DNA of 7,448 nt from Rhodospirillaceae bacterium (GCA_002724505.1 PBOV01000066.1:3750-11197); one strand, 5' to 3'. Counted from the stretch's first letter, positions 1-6,811 are shown. The notes: generated by a model from the sequence alone, not told the origin. Made by a program: numbers and translations.

Positions 1-558
1 GAGCCGATGTCGATTGCCGATATCTGTAAAAAAACAACGATGAGTCACGGTGCAATTTCTGGTCATACAGAAATGAATGTCACCGGAGCAGGGCCAGGGT
101 TCGCTGTAAATATCGTTGATGTGAAAGTCGATGAGAAAACGGGCCGAACGGATGTAACACGCTACACAGTCGTTCAAGACGTTGGGAAGGCTATTCACCC
201 TGATCAGGTCGTTGGCCAGATACAAGGTGGTGCGATTCAGGGCGTTGGCTGGGCTTTGAACGAAGAATATATCTATGGTGATGATGGCCGGCTGCAGAAC
301 GCTGGTTTTCTTGATTATCGTATGCCAGTTGCCTCAGACGTGCCGATGGTGGATACGGTGATGGTGGAAGTTCCAAACCCAGCCCACCCCTTTGGACTGC
401 GCGGTGTTGGTGAAGTGCCGGTTGTGCCCACTATGGCGGCGGTTGGTAACGCAATTGGTGACGCTATCGGCATCCGCCCAACGTCGTTGCCGATGTCACC
501 GCCGAAAGTCCTCGATATTATCGAGGAGGCCAAGGCGGAAGGCGTCTACAAAGGCTAA
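1..558 (+). CDS. Xanthine dehydrogenase-family molybdopterin-binding subunit, C-terminal part (5' end outside window)
   Basis: This is the last 185 residues of the large, molybdenum-cofactor-binding subunit of a molybdenum hydroxylase. The frame is open from base 1, so the gene begins upstream of the window; the ATG at 7 is internal. Visible family motifs include VQDVGKAIHPDQVVGQIQGG followed by a GVGW segment (the cofactor-binding C-terminal domain) and FGLRGVGE, whose final Glu (about visible residue 138) matches the conserved catalytic base of the xanthine oxidase family. The NAIGDAIG and P-x-S/T-x-x-x-V-L-x-x-I ending is also typical. The gene stops with TAA 23 bases before a strong hairpin terminator, so it is the last gene of a + strand unit. 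It resembles, but clearly differs from, the complete large subunit at 2110-4431 and is a paralogue, not a duplicate. The family is certain. The substrate (aldehyde, N-heterocycle, acyl-CoA or other) cannot be told, because the substrate-channel half is outside the window. Confidence 0.93.
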   Translation, partial: EPMSIADICKKTTMSHGAISGHTEMNVTGAGPGFAVNIVDVKVDEKTGRTDVTRYTVVQDVGKAIHPDQVVGQIQGGAIQGVGWALNEEYIYGDDGRLQNAGFLDYRMPVASDVPMVDTVMVEVPNPAHPFGLRGVGEVPVVPTMAAVGNAIGDAIGIRPTSLPMSPPKVLDIIEEAKAEGVYKG

Positions 559-581
559 TCCAGCCAGTGTGTGGATAAATG

Positions 582-608
582 AAAACGGGGCCTAAAGGCC
601 CCGTTTTT
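582..608. terminator. Bidirectional rho-independent terminator between convergent genes
   Basis: A perfect 7-bp GC-rich stem, CGGGGCC (586-592) and GGCCCCG (597-603), encloses a TAAA loop. It is flanked by AAAA (582-585) on the left and TTTTT (604-608) on the right, which extend the stem to 11 bp. On the + strand it gives a hairpin followed by five U residues, 23 bases after the stop of the molybdopterin-subunit gene. On the - strand the same hairpin is followed by four U residues, 31 bases after the stop of the UbiD gene. It therefore very likely ends both convergent transcripts. Confidence 0.92.
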
Positions 609-639
609 GCGTGCGCTATTTACGTTAAATTTATCCCAC

Positions 640-2064
640 TTATTTCGGAAGAACGTCCCCAAATTTCTTAAAGATCCGTTCGTCGAGCTCTTTAGAATTT
701 CGGGCGACAATCGGGAAGGTATCCTTACGACGATAGGGGATACAGGCGTCCACCACGACGCGGGAATTCCGTGGATCTTCATGGCTGTAGCTCATGGGAT
801 CAAGGTGGGTACTCCAACAACCATTAAGCACTTCAACGCCATCCTTTGGATCACACCGTGTGCACATTGACCAGATCACGTCATTTAGGTTAGCGGGATC
901 AATGTCATCATCGACGACAATTACCCAGCGGTTTGCATAGGCTCCGGCGTGGCATTGCGAAGCAATTAGACCAGCTTGTTTGGAATGTCCCCCGTACATT
1001 TGCTTGATAGAAACCGTCAGCCACATACGGCTACCTCCGGCCTCGTGAGCCCAGACGCCTTTTACTTCAGGGATACCAGCCGCTTCTAGTTGGTTCCAGA
1101 CCGCGCCACAGCGGTAGGTGCCACGATAGAAGGTATCGTCATTAGGTGGTATTGCCGGGATGGCACCCATCAGTATTGGAGCGTCTCGATGCATAAAGGT
1201 CTCTATGCGAATGGCTGGCTGAGTGGTCGCTCCCCCAGCATAATATCCTGTCCACTCGCCCAGTGGACCTTCATCAATTCTATCATCGGGATGGATGTAG
1301 CCCTCAAAGGCAATCTCGGCATTAGCAGGGACGGGTAGGCCAGTTTTGGGCATATTGATGATCTCAACACCTTCGCCAAGTAAGCCGCCTGCGCTGTCAT
1401 ATTCATTTTTACCATATGGCATTTCGAGGCCAGCCACCATAAATAGGGCAGGATGCATACCAACAACAACAGCGATGGGGCAAGGTTCGCCCTTCGCATG
1501 GTATTTGTTTCTGATTATATCTCCATGCTTTCCCTTTGATGTCATGAGAGACGCTGTGTCGGGGCCATGGGACTGAACGCGATAGGCGCCATAGTTAATC
1601 CAGCCTGAATCGGGATCCTTCATAACCACCATACAGGCGGTCCCAATAAAATAGCCACCATCATGTTCGTGCCACTTTGGGGTTGGAATCTTCGTTATGT
1701 CGATGTCCTTCCCCTCAAATACATTATCGAGTATTGGTCCGCCATTAACTTCGACAGGGGAATGAGTTGGCTGGTCTTTCATATATTTTCGCCAGTAATC
1801 GACTAGCTCCACTTCAGATTTATCAACCGGCTCGCCCAGTGCAAGGTTTATTCGTGGAACGGACGTAAGAATATTTGCAAGAACTCGAAAATCTTTCGGA
1901 TACCCTGGGATATCATCAAACATAACCGCTGGGTTGGTCATCTGGCGCATGTATATATCGACGATTGCGCCTATTTCTTCTTCGCGGTCTGCGCCGGATA
2001 CAACCTGCAGCTGGCCATTGGCCTCGAGGTCGCTGATCCAGTCCCTTAAATCCTTATTTGCCAC
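640..2064 (-). CDS. UbiD-family prenylated-FMN-dependent (de)carboxylase
   Basis: This 474-residue cytosolic protein belongs to the UbiD/Fdc1 family, which reversibly decarboxylates aromatic, heteroaromatic or alpha,beta-unsaturated acids using prenylated FMN; length is normal (about 450-500). The residues known from fungal Fdc1 are present with the same spacing. Arg162 (in NYGAYRVQ) with Glu265 and Glu270 (in EGPLGEWTGYY) form the Glu-Arg-Glu catalytic set, and Asn157, His180 and Glu221 match the Mn(II)/cofactor ligands. The start is GTG at 2064, chosen because AGGAG lies 6 bases upstream and no in-frame ATG precedes it. It lies 45 bases after the molybdopterin-subunit gene on the same strand, with no terminator between them, so it is probably the last gene of that operon, ending at the 582-608 hairpin. 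No UbiX-type prenyltransferase, needed to make the cofactor, is in the window. The N-terminal and middle regions do not let me assign it to UbiD itself (ubiquinone synthesis). The catabolic context favours an aromatic or heteroaromatic acid decarboxylase. Family certain, substrate unknown. Confidence 0.94.
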   Translation of the reverse strand: MANKDLRDWISDLEANGQLQVVSGADREEEIGAIVDIYMRQMTNPAVMFDDIPGYPKDFRVLANILTSVPRINLALGEPVDKSEVELVDYWRKYMKDQPTHSPVEVNGGPILDNVFEGKDIDITKIPTPKWHEHDGGYFIGTACMVVMKDPDSGWINYGAYRVQSHGPDTASLMTSKGKHGDIIRNKYHAKGEPCPIAVVVGMHPALFMVAGLEMPYGKNEYDSAGGLLGEGVEIINMPKTGLPVPANAEIAFEGYIHPDDRIDEGPLGEWTGYYAGGATTQPAIRIETFMHRDAPILMGAIPAIPPNDDTFYRGTYRCGAVWNQLEAAGIPEVKGVWAHEAGGSRMWLTVSIKQMYGGHSKQAGLIASQCHAGAYANRWVIVVDDDIDPANLNDVIWSMCTRCDPKDGVEVLNGCWSTHLDPMSYSHEDPRNSRVVVDACIPYRRKDTFPIVARNSKELDERIFKKFGDVLPK

Positions 2065-2070
2065 GGATGT

Positions 2071-2075
2071 CTCCT
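2071..2075 (-). promoter_or_regulatory. Strong Shine-Dalgarno site for the UbiD gene
   Basis: On the - strand the sequence reads AAAAAGGAGACATCCGTG. AGGAG (2075-2071) is separated by 6 bases from the GTG codon at 2064-2062. This is the clearest ribosome binding site in the window and it fixes the start of the UbiD gene at a non-ATG codon. It also shows that this gene, unlike the overlapping genes upstream of it, is translated independently. Confidence 0.75.
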
Positions 2076-2109
2076 TTTTCCCAAATTATTATTCGGCGGT
2101 GCATCAAGC

Positions 2110-4431
2110 TTACTTGCCGTGTTCTCTTAATATTTTCTTTAGACGCTGCGGCGAAACAGGAGTTTCTGTGACTGCGCCCGGTATGCCGATAGCGTTATCG
2201 ATTGCGGAAGCGATTGCACCTGCCGCGCCCGTTATTCCAGCCTCGCCCGCGCCCTTAATACCGAGAGGGGTTCGAATGCTTGGGAAATCTTCGGTCAGAA
2301 GAATTTCGGGCTCTGGGGTTTCCTGCAGCGTTGGCATTAAATAATCGGCGAAGGTTACTGCCTGTGGATCACCCGCCTCCGTATAAGTGAATTCTTCAAA
2401 CAAGGCGCCACCGACACCTTGAGCAAGTCCGCCGACCAGTTGGCCTTCGATCATCATTGGGTTGATTGACCGGCCAATATCATAGGCAATGAAATATTTT
2501 TCTATCTCAACACCGCCAGTGTCTGGGTCAACCTTGACGACCGCAATGTGGTGGCCGTAGGGATATGTCTGGTGGTCAATATGGAACCATTCTTCGCCTT
2601 TTAAATAGGGCTCCCGATCTCCGCGGATTTTGGAGGTTGGCAGAAGTGCTTCAGCTATCTCACCGAGCGTTAATGACGGCCCGGTGGGATTGTTTTTGGA
2701 ATGGACGGCTCCATCAGTGATCGTAAGGGATTCGGCAGTAGTTTGCATTAACTCTGCGGCCATATCTAATGCTTTAGCGCGCACCGCTTGCGCGGTTAAA
2801 CTTACAGCGGTGCCGGTTAGCACTGTTGCGCGCGATGCATGTGCACCAACACCATAATCAATTCGATTGGTTTGCCCATGCACGACTCGAATTCTTCGAT
2901 AATCAGTACCAAGGTCTTCTGCGGCGATCTGAGCCATTGCAGTTTCGAAGCCTTGCCCAATCGAAGCACCACCAGTAACAACTTCGATACATCCGGTATT
3001 ATCAATGAAAATCTTGGCGCCGTCTGACGGCCCGAGGCCAGACTTTTCGAAGAACATTGAAATTCCGGAACCGACCATCTCACCGTTGGCTCGCCGTTCT
3101 TCAAGTTGTTTCTGTAAATCTTCCCATCCAATTTGGGCTAAGCCCTGATCAAGTAAACCGGCATAGTCTCCAGGATCGTGTTCGACGGAGTCGCCCAAAA
3201 CATCAAGGGCACGGCCATATGGCATTTCTTCCAATGAGATGAGGTTCCGGCGGCGAACGGCGATCGGGTCCATGTCCATCGCGACGGCCACGGCGTCCAT
3301 TAGGCGCTCGCGCACGAAGGTACTCTCGCAACGGCCCGGTGACCGATAGGTCGCAGCCGGGGTCTTATTAGTGAGGCGGAAGTGACAAACTGATCGGTAT
3401 ACGGGAAATCGGTATGGACCTGGGAGTGTACCGGTCGTCATATTTGCTACGCGGGTGCCGTGAGTACGGATATAACCCCCTTGATCAAGGTAGAGCTCAT
3501 CATCCAGACCAACGATTTCACCATCCTCCGCCACAGCGGCCCGGATTATATGACGTTGCTGGCGGGAATGGTTAGCGGCCATCAAATGCTCTTGGCGATC
3601 CTCAATCCATTTTACCGGCCGTCCTAAACGTATCGCAGCAACGCAAACTAAAACGTCCTCTGGGTAAAGTTCTCCGCGAATACCGAAACCACCGCCGGTA
3701 TGCCCCTCGAAAAGATGCATTCCTGAGGCCGGTCGATTGAGCATTCGGCATAGCGTGTCGCGATTTCGATGCGGTACTTTTGCCGCTCCATACATTTCTA
3801 GAACGTCGCGCGCCTCATCGTAACGGCCAATAGCCCCACGACACTCCATGGGAACACCAGTGTGACGACTGACTTTTACGTCAATTTCGACGATTTTATG
3901 GGCATTAGCAAAGGTCGTTTCAATATCTCCATAACCCTGCTCGACAACGGCCGCTTCGGTTGTCGCTTTTCCCATAAAATCCTGCGGGGTTTCGTCGGCG
4001 TTAATCAGAATAGGGAGGGGGTCAATATTAAGAATTACGAGCTCTGCAGCGTCTTCTGCAGTGTAAGGGTCTTCGGCAAAGACAGCGGCAACGGGGTCGC
4101 CGACATACCTCACCAATTCCCGGGCCAAAGGATATTGGCGAAATAAAGCTAAAGTGGGATCACTACCCTCGCGGAAGTCAATCGGCGGCACATCATCGAT
4201 GTCCGCGTTTGTCCAGACAGCGATGACACCTGGAAATGCTTCCGCCGCAGACGTATCGATAGACTTTATCGTGCCGTGAGCATGAGCACTTCTGACAATC
4301 CTCATGTGTAGCTGATCAGGAAAGTTTATATCACCAACAAATCTGCCCTTACCGGTTACTAAAGGCGGATCTTCAAGACGTTCGACACTGTCGCCGAGAT
4401 GACCAAGCATTCTATTTGTTGCTGTTGCCAT
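2110..4431 (-). CDS. Molybdenum hydroxylase large subunit (xanthine dehydrogenase/CoxL-like molybdopterin-binding subunit)
   Basis: This complete 773-residue protein is the catalytic subunit of a three-subunit molybdenum hydroxylase of the xanthine dehydrogenase family; the usual length is 750-800. Such enzymes insert oxygen from water at an electron-poor carbon and pass electrons through 2Fe-2S centres to FAD. The N-terminal aldehyde oxidase a/b hammerhead domain spans roughly residues 20-140. The molybdopterin-binding part follows, with GGGFG (246-250), TYRSPGR (361-367, active-site loop), SIGQG (490-494, cofactor contact) and GIKGAGE (724-730), where Glu730 is the expected catalytic base. 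The loop has no Cys and does not match the AYRCSFR signature of true CO dehydrogenase, so this should not be called a CO dehydrogenase. The ATG shares one base with the stop of the 2Fe-2S gene (TGATG), showing translational coupling, with FAD-subunit, 2Fe-2S and large-subunit genes in the CoxM-S-L order. There is no secretion signal, so it is presumably cytoplasmic. The substrate is unknown; an aromatic or heterocyclic acid, aldehyde or acyl-CoA would fit. Confidence 0.95.
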   Translation of the reverse strand: MATATNRMLGHLGDSVERLEDPPLVTGKGRFVGDINFPDQLHMRIVRSAHAHGTIKSIDTSAAEAFPGVIAVWTNADIDDVPPIDFREGSDPTLALFRQYPLARELVRYVGDPVAAVFAEDPYTAEDAAELVILNIDPLPILINADETPQDFMGKATTEAAVVEQGYGDIETTFANAHKIVEIDVKVSRHTGVPMECRGAIGRYDEARDVLEMYGAAKVPHRNRDTLCRMLNRPASGMHLFEGHTGGGFGIRGELYPEDVLVCVAAIRLGRPVKWIEDRQEHLMAANHSRQQRHIIRAAVAEDGEIVGLDDELYLDQGGYIRTHGTRVANMTTGTLPGPYRFPVYRSVCHFRLTNKTPAATYRSPGRCESTFVRERLMDAVAVAMDMDPIAVRRRNLISLEEMPYGRALDVLGDSVEHDPGDYAGLLDQGLAQIGWEDLQKQLEERRANGEMVGSGISMFFEKSGLGPSDGAKIFIDNTGCIEVVTGGASIGQGFETAMAQIAAEDLGTDYRRIRVVHGQTNRIDYGVGAHASRATVLTGTAVSLTAQAVRAKALDMAAELMQTTAESLTITDGAVHSKNNPTGPSLTLGEIAEALLPTSKIRGDREPYLKGEEWFHIDHQTYPYGHHIAVVKVDPDTGGVEIEKYFIAYDIGRSINPMMIEGQLVGGLAQGVGGALFEEFTYTEAGDPQAVTFADYLMPTLQETPEPEILLTEDFPSIRTPLGIKGAGEAGITGAAGAIASAIDNAIGIPGAVTETPVSPQRLKKILREHGK

Positions 4432-4913
4432 CAGCTGGTTTTCCGCATCTCTTCGCGCGCAGCGCGTACAGCTTTGATTATGTTAGCGTAACCGGTACAG
4501 CGGCAAAGATTTGAAGACAAAACATCATTAAGTTCGTCGTCGCTTATATCAGGTTGTGCCTCGAGGACGCCCGTCGCGAGCATTAGGAAGCCGGGTGTGC
4601 AATACCCACATTGTAGGGCATGGTTTTCCATAAAAGCCTTTTGCAAAGGGTGGTATTCACTCCCATTGGCTAGACCTTCTACAGTTCGGATTTTTTTCCC
4701 ATCAGCCTGAATTCCAAACATAAGGCATGATCTAACTGGCGAGTCGTCTACCAAGACGGTGCAAGCGCCGCAAACGCCGTGTTCACAGCCAAGATGAGTG
4801 CCGGTTTGCCCACAATGATCACGGATTGTATCAGCGAGCGTCCATCGTGGATCGACTGAAAGATTATGATCTCGCCCGTTGATGTTGAGTGTTATGTCTT
4901 TTTTCTTACTCAT
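4431..4913 (-). CDS. Molybdenum hydroxylase small subunit, (2Fe-2S)-binding (CoxS-like)
   Basis: This 160-residue electron-transfer subunit carries the two 2Fe-2S clusters that link the molybdenum centre of the large subunit to FAD in the medium subunit. The N-terminal plant-ferredoxin-like domain has the cluster ligands Cys43, Cys48, Cys51 and Cys63 (CEHGVCGAC, then RSC). The C-terminal four-helix domain has Cys102, Cys105, Cys137 and Cys139 (QCGYCTPGF and NLCRCTGY). Gln101, next to the second cluster, is the residue that usually touches the pterin cofactor. All eight cysteines are present and the length is typical for the family (150-170). Its ATG overlaps the stop of the FAD-subunit gene by four bases (ATGA), and its own stop overlaps the large-subunit ATG by one base. 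A GGAG lies about 11 bases upstream of the start, a rather long spacing, so coupling from the preceding gene probably matters. It has no twin-arginine signal, so a cytoplasmic location is likely. Confidence 0.96.
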   Translation of the reverse strand: MSKKKDITLNINGRDHNLSVDPRWTLADTIRDHCGQTGTHLGCEHGVCGACTVLVDDSPVRSCLMFGIQADGKKIRTVEGLANGSEYHPLQKAFMENHALQCGYCTPGFLMLATGVLEAQPDISDDELNDVLSSNLCRCTGYANIIKAVRAAREEMRKTS

Positions 4914-5767
4914 GATACGGTATTCTCCAGCGCCCGGCGAACCAATGTCGCAGTCAGTTCGCGGCGATATTGAGCATTTGTTGCGTGGTCTTCCATAGGA
5001 TCAATCGCTGCTGCCGCTGCATTGGCGGCTGCGCGAAAAACATTGTCACTAGGGATTTGTCCAGCTAGAGCGGCTTCTGCTTCCGCGATACGTCTGGGAC
5101 GGTCTTCGGCTCCACCAACGCCGAGGTGCGGATCAACTATTTTACCCGCTTCAAGTCGATAAGTTACAAGGGTCATTGAAATAGCAAAATCTCCGGCGCG
5201 CCGGCTAAATTCTTGAAATCCATAGACTGAGTCGTTGCTCAACAATGGAATGCGCACTTCCCGGAGGAGTTCGTCGTCATTTAGTGTTGTTGTCATAACG
5301 GTGTCGAAAAATTCATCCGCTGGGATTGCACGCTCCCCAGAGGCGCTTTGAACAATCATTGTTGCGTCCAATGTGGCAGCTACCATGCACCATTCCGAAG
5401 CTGGGTCTGAATGGGCTAAACTACCACAAAAAGTACCGCGTTGCCGGATGGGATAATGGGCGACGTTATTAACAACCTCCGTTAATAAATCCCCTAATAC
5501 ACCTTCGCAGGCGGGCGTGTGGAATTTGGCATGACGCACGGTAGCGCCAATACACAGTGCACCGTCTTCTACTGAAAGTTTCTCGAGTTCGACGATTTGA
5601 TTGATGTCAATCAAGTGGGTCGGGCGCGCCAACCGAAAGGCCATAGTTGGCACTAGGCTTTGTCCACCGGCTAAAATACGGCCATCATTTGGTGCATGTT
5701 CCGCAAGAAGGGCGAGTGCTTCGTTGACCGTAGTTGGTGCATGATATTCAAAAGCAGTAGGTTTCAT
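4910..5767 (-). CDS. Molybdenum hydroxylase medium subunit, FAD-binding (CoxM-like)
   Basis: This 285-residue flavoprotein subunit accepts electrons from the 2Fe-2S subunit and hands them to the final acceptor. It has the PCMH-type FAD fold: AGGQSLVP at residues 33-40 binds the FAD pyrophosphate, and GTFCGSLAHSDPASEW at 111-126 is the second flavin motif (the family pattern is TxGG/CxLAHxDPxxE/D). The C-terminal CO dehydrogenase flavoprotein domain runs from about 180 to 283, with LGVGGAEDRPRR at 215-226. The length is normal (270-300). It is the first gene of the tightly packed three-gene hydroxylase set and overlaps the next gene by ATGA. The start is an ATG with only a weak AAAGA upstream. 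The 130-base gap before it leaves room for its own promoter, although read-through from the dioxygenase gene is equally possible. The protein family is certain; the natural electron acceptor is unknown. Confidence 0.95.
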   Translation of the reverse strand: MKPTAFEYHAPTTVNEALALLAEHAPNDGRILAGGQSLVPTMAFRLARPTHLIDINQIVELEKLSVEDGALCIGATVRHAKFHTPACEGVLGDLLTEVVNNVAHYPIRQRGTFCGSLAHSDPASEWCMVAATLDATMIVQSASGERAIPADEFFDTVMTTTLNDDELLREVRIPLLSNDSVYGFQEFSRRAGDFAISMTLVTYRLEAGKIVDPHLGVGGAEDRPRRIAEAEAALAGQIPSDNVFRAAANAAAAAIDPMEDHATNAQYRRELTATLVRRALENTVS

Positions 5768-5897
5768 TATTTTATCTTTATGTGTCTCTTGGCCGACTAG
5801 AATTAGACCGGTAAGGGGGTTATACAGGAAGAAACCTAGAGATAAAACTCACAGGTGATGAACGGCGGCAATATGTCATAATACTCGAGAGTGAATA
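5768..5897 (-). promoter_or_regulatory. Intergenic gap upstream of the hydroxylase operon, weak promoter candidate
   Basis: This 130-base gap lies between the dioxygenase stop and the FAD-subunit start. On the - strand, TTGCCG (5871-5866) and TTTTAT (5847-5842) are 18 bases apart and could be -35 and -10 boxes, with transcription starting about 70 bases before the ATG. The match is poor, and such a pair is easily found by chance in AT-rich DNA. I see no hairpin followed by a T-run on the - strand, so nothing clearly stops transcription coming from the dioxygenase gene. There is no convincing operator here and no small open frame worth calling. Confidence 0.2.
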
Positions 5898-6731
5898 CTA
5901 GGCCGCCACAGGGCCGACGGTTCCTTCAATTTGCACCCGATACCCTGATCGAATGTTCGGCAAATAATCGTTAGTCGCTCGATGTTGAGCGCAGCGATTA
6001 TCCCAAAAGGCGATGGAGTGCGGTGTCCAGCGGAAACGGTGGCAAAATTCCGGTAGGGTGCAGTGATCCCAAAGGAAACGCAAAACCCCTTCACTTTCGG
6101 TGGAAGAAACCCCGTTTATCCTTTTCGTAAAACCGCGGTTCACATAAATAAGCTTACGCCCACTTTCGGGATGTTTGACGATTACCGGGTGCGTGGCGTT
6201 AGGTGTTCCTGGGCCAAAGGTAGGAACACCGTCGTGCCAGGCAGTAAGCCCTTCGAGATAATTTTGCATTCGGTCAGAAAGGCCCTCATAAGCGGCATAC
6301 ATACTTGCAAACATTGTATCGCCGCCACCGTTTGGGGGGATAATTTGATTGTAAAGTATACTACCCAGAGGCGGCAGTTCGGCGCAGGATTGGTCTGTAT
6401 GCCAGATATGGCCCGAGATTTTTGGTGAATTCTCATCGAAGTGAAACTTGCGGACCCGCGAATCTTCGGTGATTTTGCTATTTGTGTTTGTGCCAACATG
6501 AGAGCCGATGGGACCAAAATATTCTCCAAGCCTAACATGGTCGTCAAAGCTGATTTTTTGATCACGGAAAAATAAAACGGAATGCTCGGTAAACGCCCGC
6601 TTAATTTCCAAAAGTTCTTGGTCTGTTAAAGACCTCGTCAGATCGATATTACCAATTTCGGCGCCAATTGTGGGGCTGGCTGGGGTGACTGTAATTGCCT
6701 GATAGGCGAAATTGCTTCCTGTACCGTCCAT
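5898..6731 (-). CDS. TauD/TfdA-family Fe(II)/2-oxoglutarate-dependent dioxygenase
   Basis: This 277-residue cytosolic enzyme couples oxidative decarboxylation of 2-oxoglutarate to hydroxylation of a substrate, often releasing a sulfonate, ether or similar group. Counting from the chosen ATG, the iron ligands are His111 and Asp113 (in IWHTDQSC) and His250 (in QHRATNDY). Arg265 (in SGYRVQIEG) lies 15 residues after the distal His, as in TauD, and would bind 2-oxoglutarate. The N-terminal LTDQELLEIKRAFTEHSVLF and the FRDQ segment are also typical of TauD/TfdA. The length matches the family (270-300). I chose the ATG at 6731; a TTG four codons upstream (6743) is in frame and would add MANT, and neither start has a clear ribosome binding site. 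The gene has the same orientation as the hydroxylase operon, 130 bases upstream of it, so a joint pathway is plausible but not proven. Taurine is not specifically indicated: no sulfonate transport genes are visible. Confidence 0.93.
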   Translation of the reverse strand: MDGTGSNFAYQAITVTPASPTIGAEIGNIDLTRSLTDQELLEIKRAFTEHSVLFFRDQKISFDDHVRLGEYFGPIGSHVGTNTNSKITEDSRVRKFHFDENSPKISGHIWHTDQSCAELPPLGSILYNQIIPPNGGGDTMFASMYAAYEGLSDRMQNYLEGLTAWHDGVPTFGPGTPNATHPVIVKHPESGRKLIYVNRGFTKRINGVSSTESEGVLRFLWDHCTLPEFCHRFRWTPHSIAFWDNRCAQHRATNDYLPNIRSGYRVQIEGTVGPVAA

Positions 6732-6751
6732 AGTATTTGCCAAATCACGGT

Positions 6752-6779
6752 TATCAAAAGGTGTTAATTAGCTTTGATA
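6752..6779. promoter_or_regulatory. Inverted repeat upstream of the dioxygenase gene, possible operator
   Basis: TATCAAA (6752-6758) and TTTGATA (6773-6779) are perfect 7-base inverted arms separated by 14 bases, with arm centres 21 bases apart, about two turns of the helix. This is the geometry of a site bound by a dimeric regulator on one face of the DNA. It lies 20-50 bases upstream of the dioxygenase start, where a repressor or activator would act, and the AT-rich centre (TTAATTA) could hold a -10 region. No regulator gene is in the window, so the protein that would bind is unknown. Arms of this length and AT content can arise by chance. Confidence 0.3.
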
Positions 6780-6801
6780 GAAACCTTCTTAGCAAATGCT
6801 A

Positions 6802-6811
6802 CGCCCGGGCG
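6802..6811. repeat. 10-bp perfect GC palindrome between znuA and the dioxygenase gene
   Basis: CGCCCGGGCG is self-complementary and is flanked by GCT (6798-6800) and AGC (6814-6816), which could extend an imperfect hairpin. It lies 25-34 bases after the znuA stop on the - strand. The bases that follow on that strand (ATTTGCTAAG) are not a T-run, so it is at best a weak or factor-assisted terminator for znuA. Its role is unknown. Confidence 0.3.

Noticed and set aside
2817..3131. Second - strand frame within the large-subunit gene, which could hint at a frameshift
   Set aside because: The main frame runs unbroken through this region with the expected SIGQG cofactor motif, so there is no frameshift.
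3862..4146. Open frame on the + strand opposite the large-subunit gene
   Set aside because: It lies wholly inside a well-supported - strand gene, has no family motifs and no ribosome binding site; it is a shadow of the coding strand. The same applies to + strand frames at 607-870, 1090-1338, 1934-2344 and 6063-6428.
2110..5767. Annotation of the three genes as coxL, coxS and coxM of aerobic CO dehydrogenase
   Set aside because: The large subunit lacks the AYRCSFR loop and its Cys, so CO oxidation is not supported; only the general molybdenum hydroxylase family is.
5817..5836. GGTT / AACC inverted arms in the 130-base gap as a terminator
   Set aside because: The stem is only four base pairs with a loop of about 11 bases, and no T-run follows on the - strand.
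5880..5899. Direct repeat AATACT (5880-5885 and 5894-5899) around the dioxygenase stop
   Set aside because: Six-base repeats in AT-rich DNA occur by chance, one copy overlaps the coding end, and there is no further copy or symmetry to suggest a binding site.
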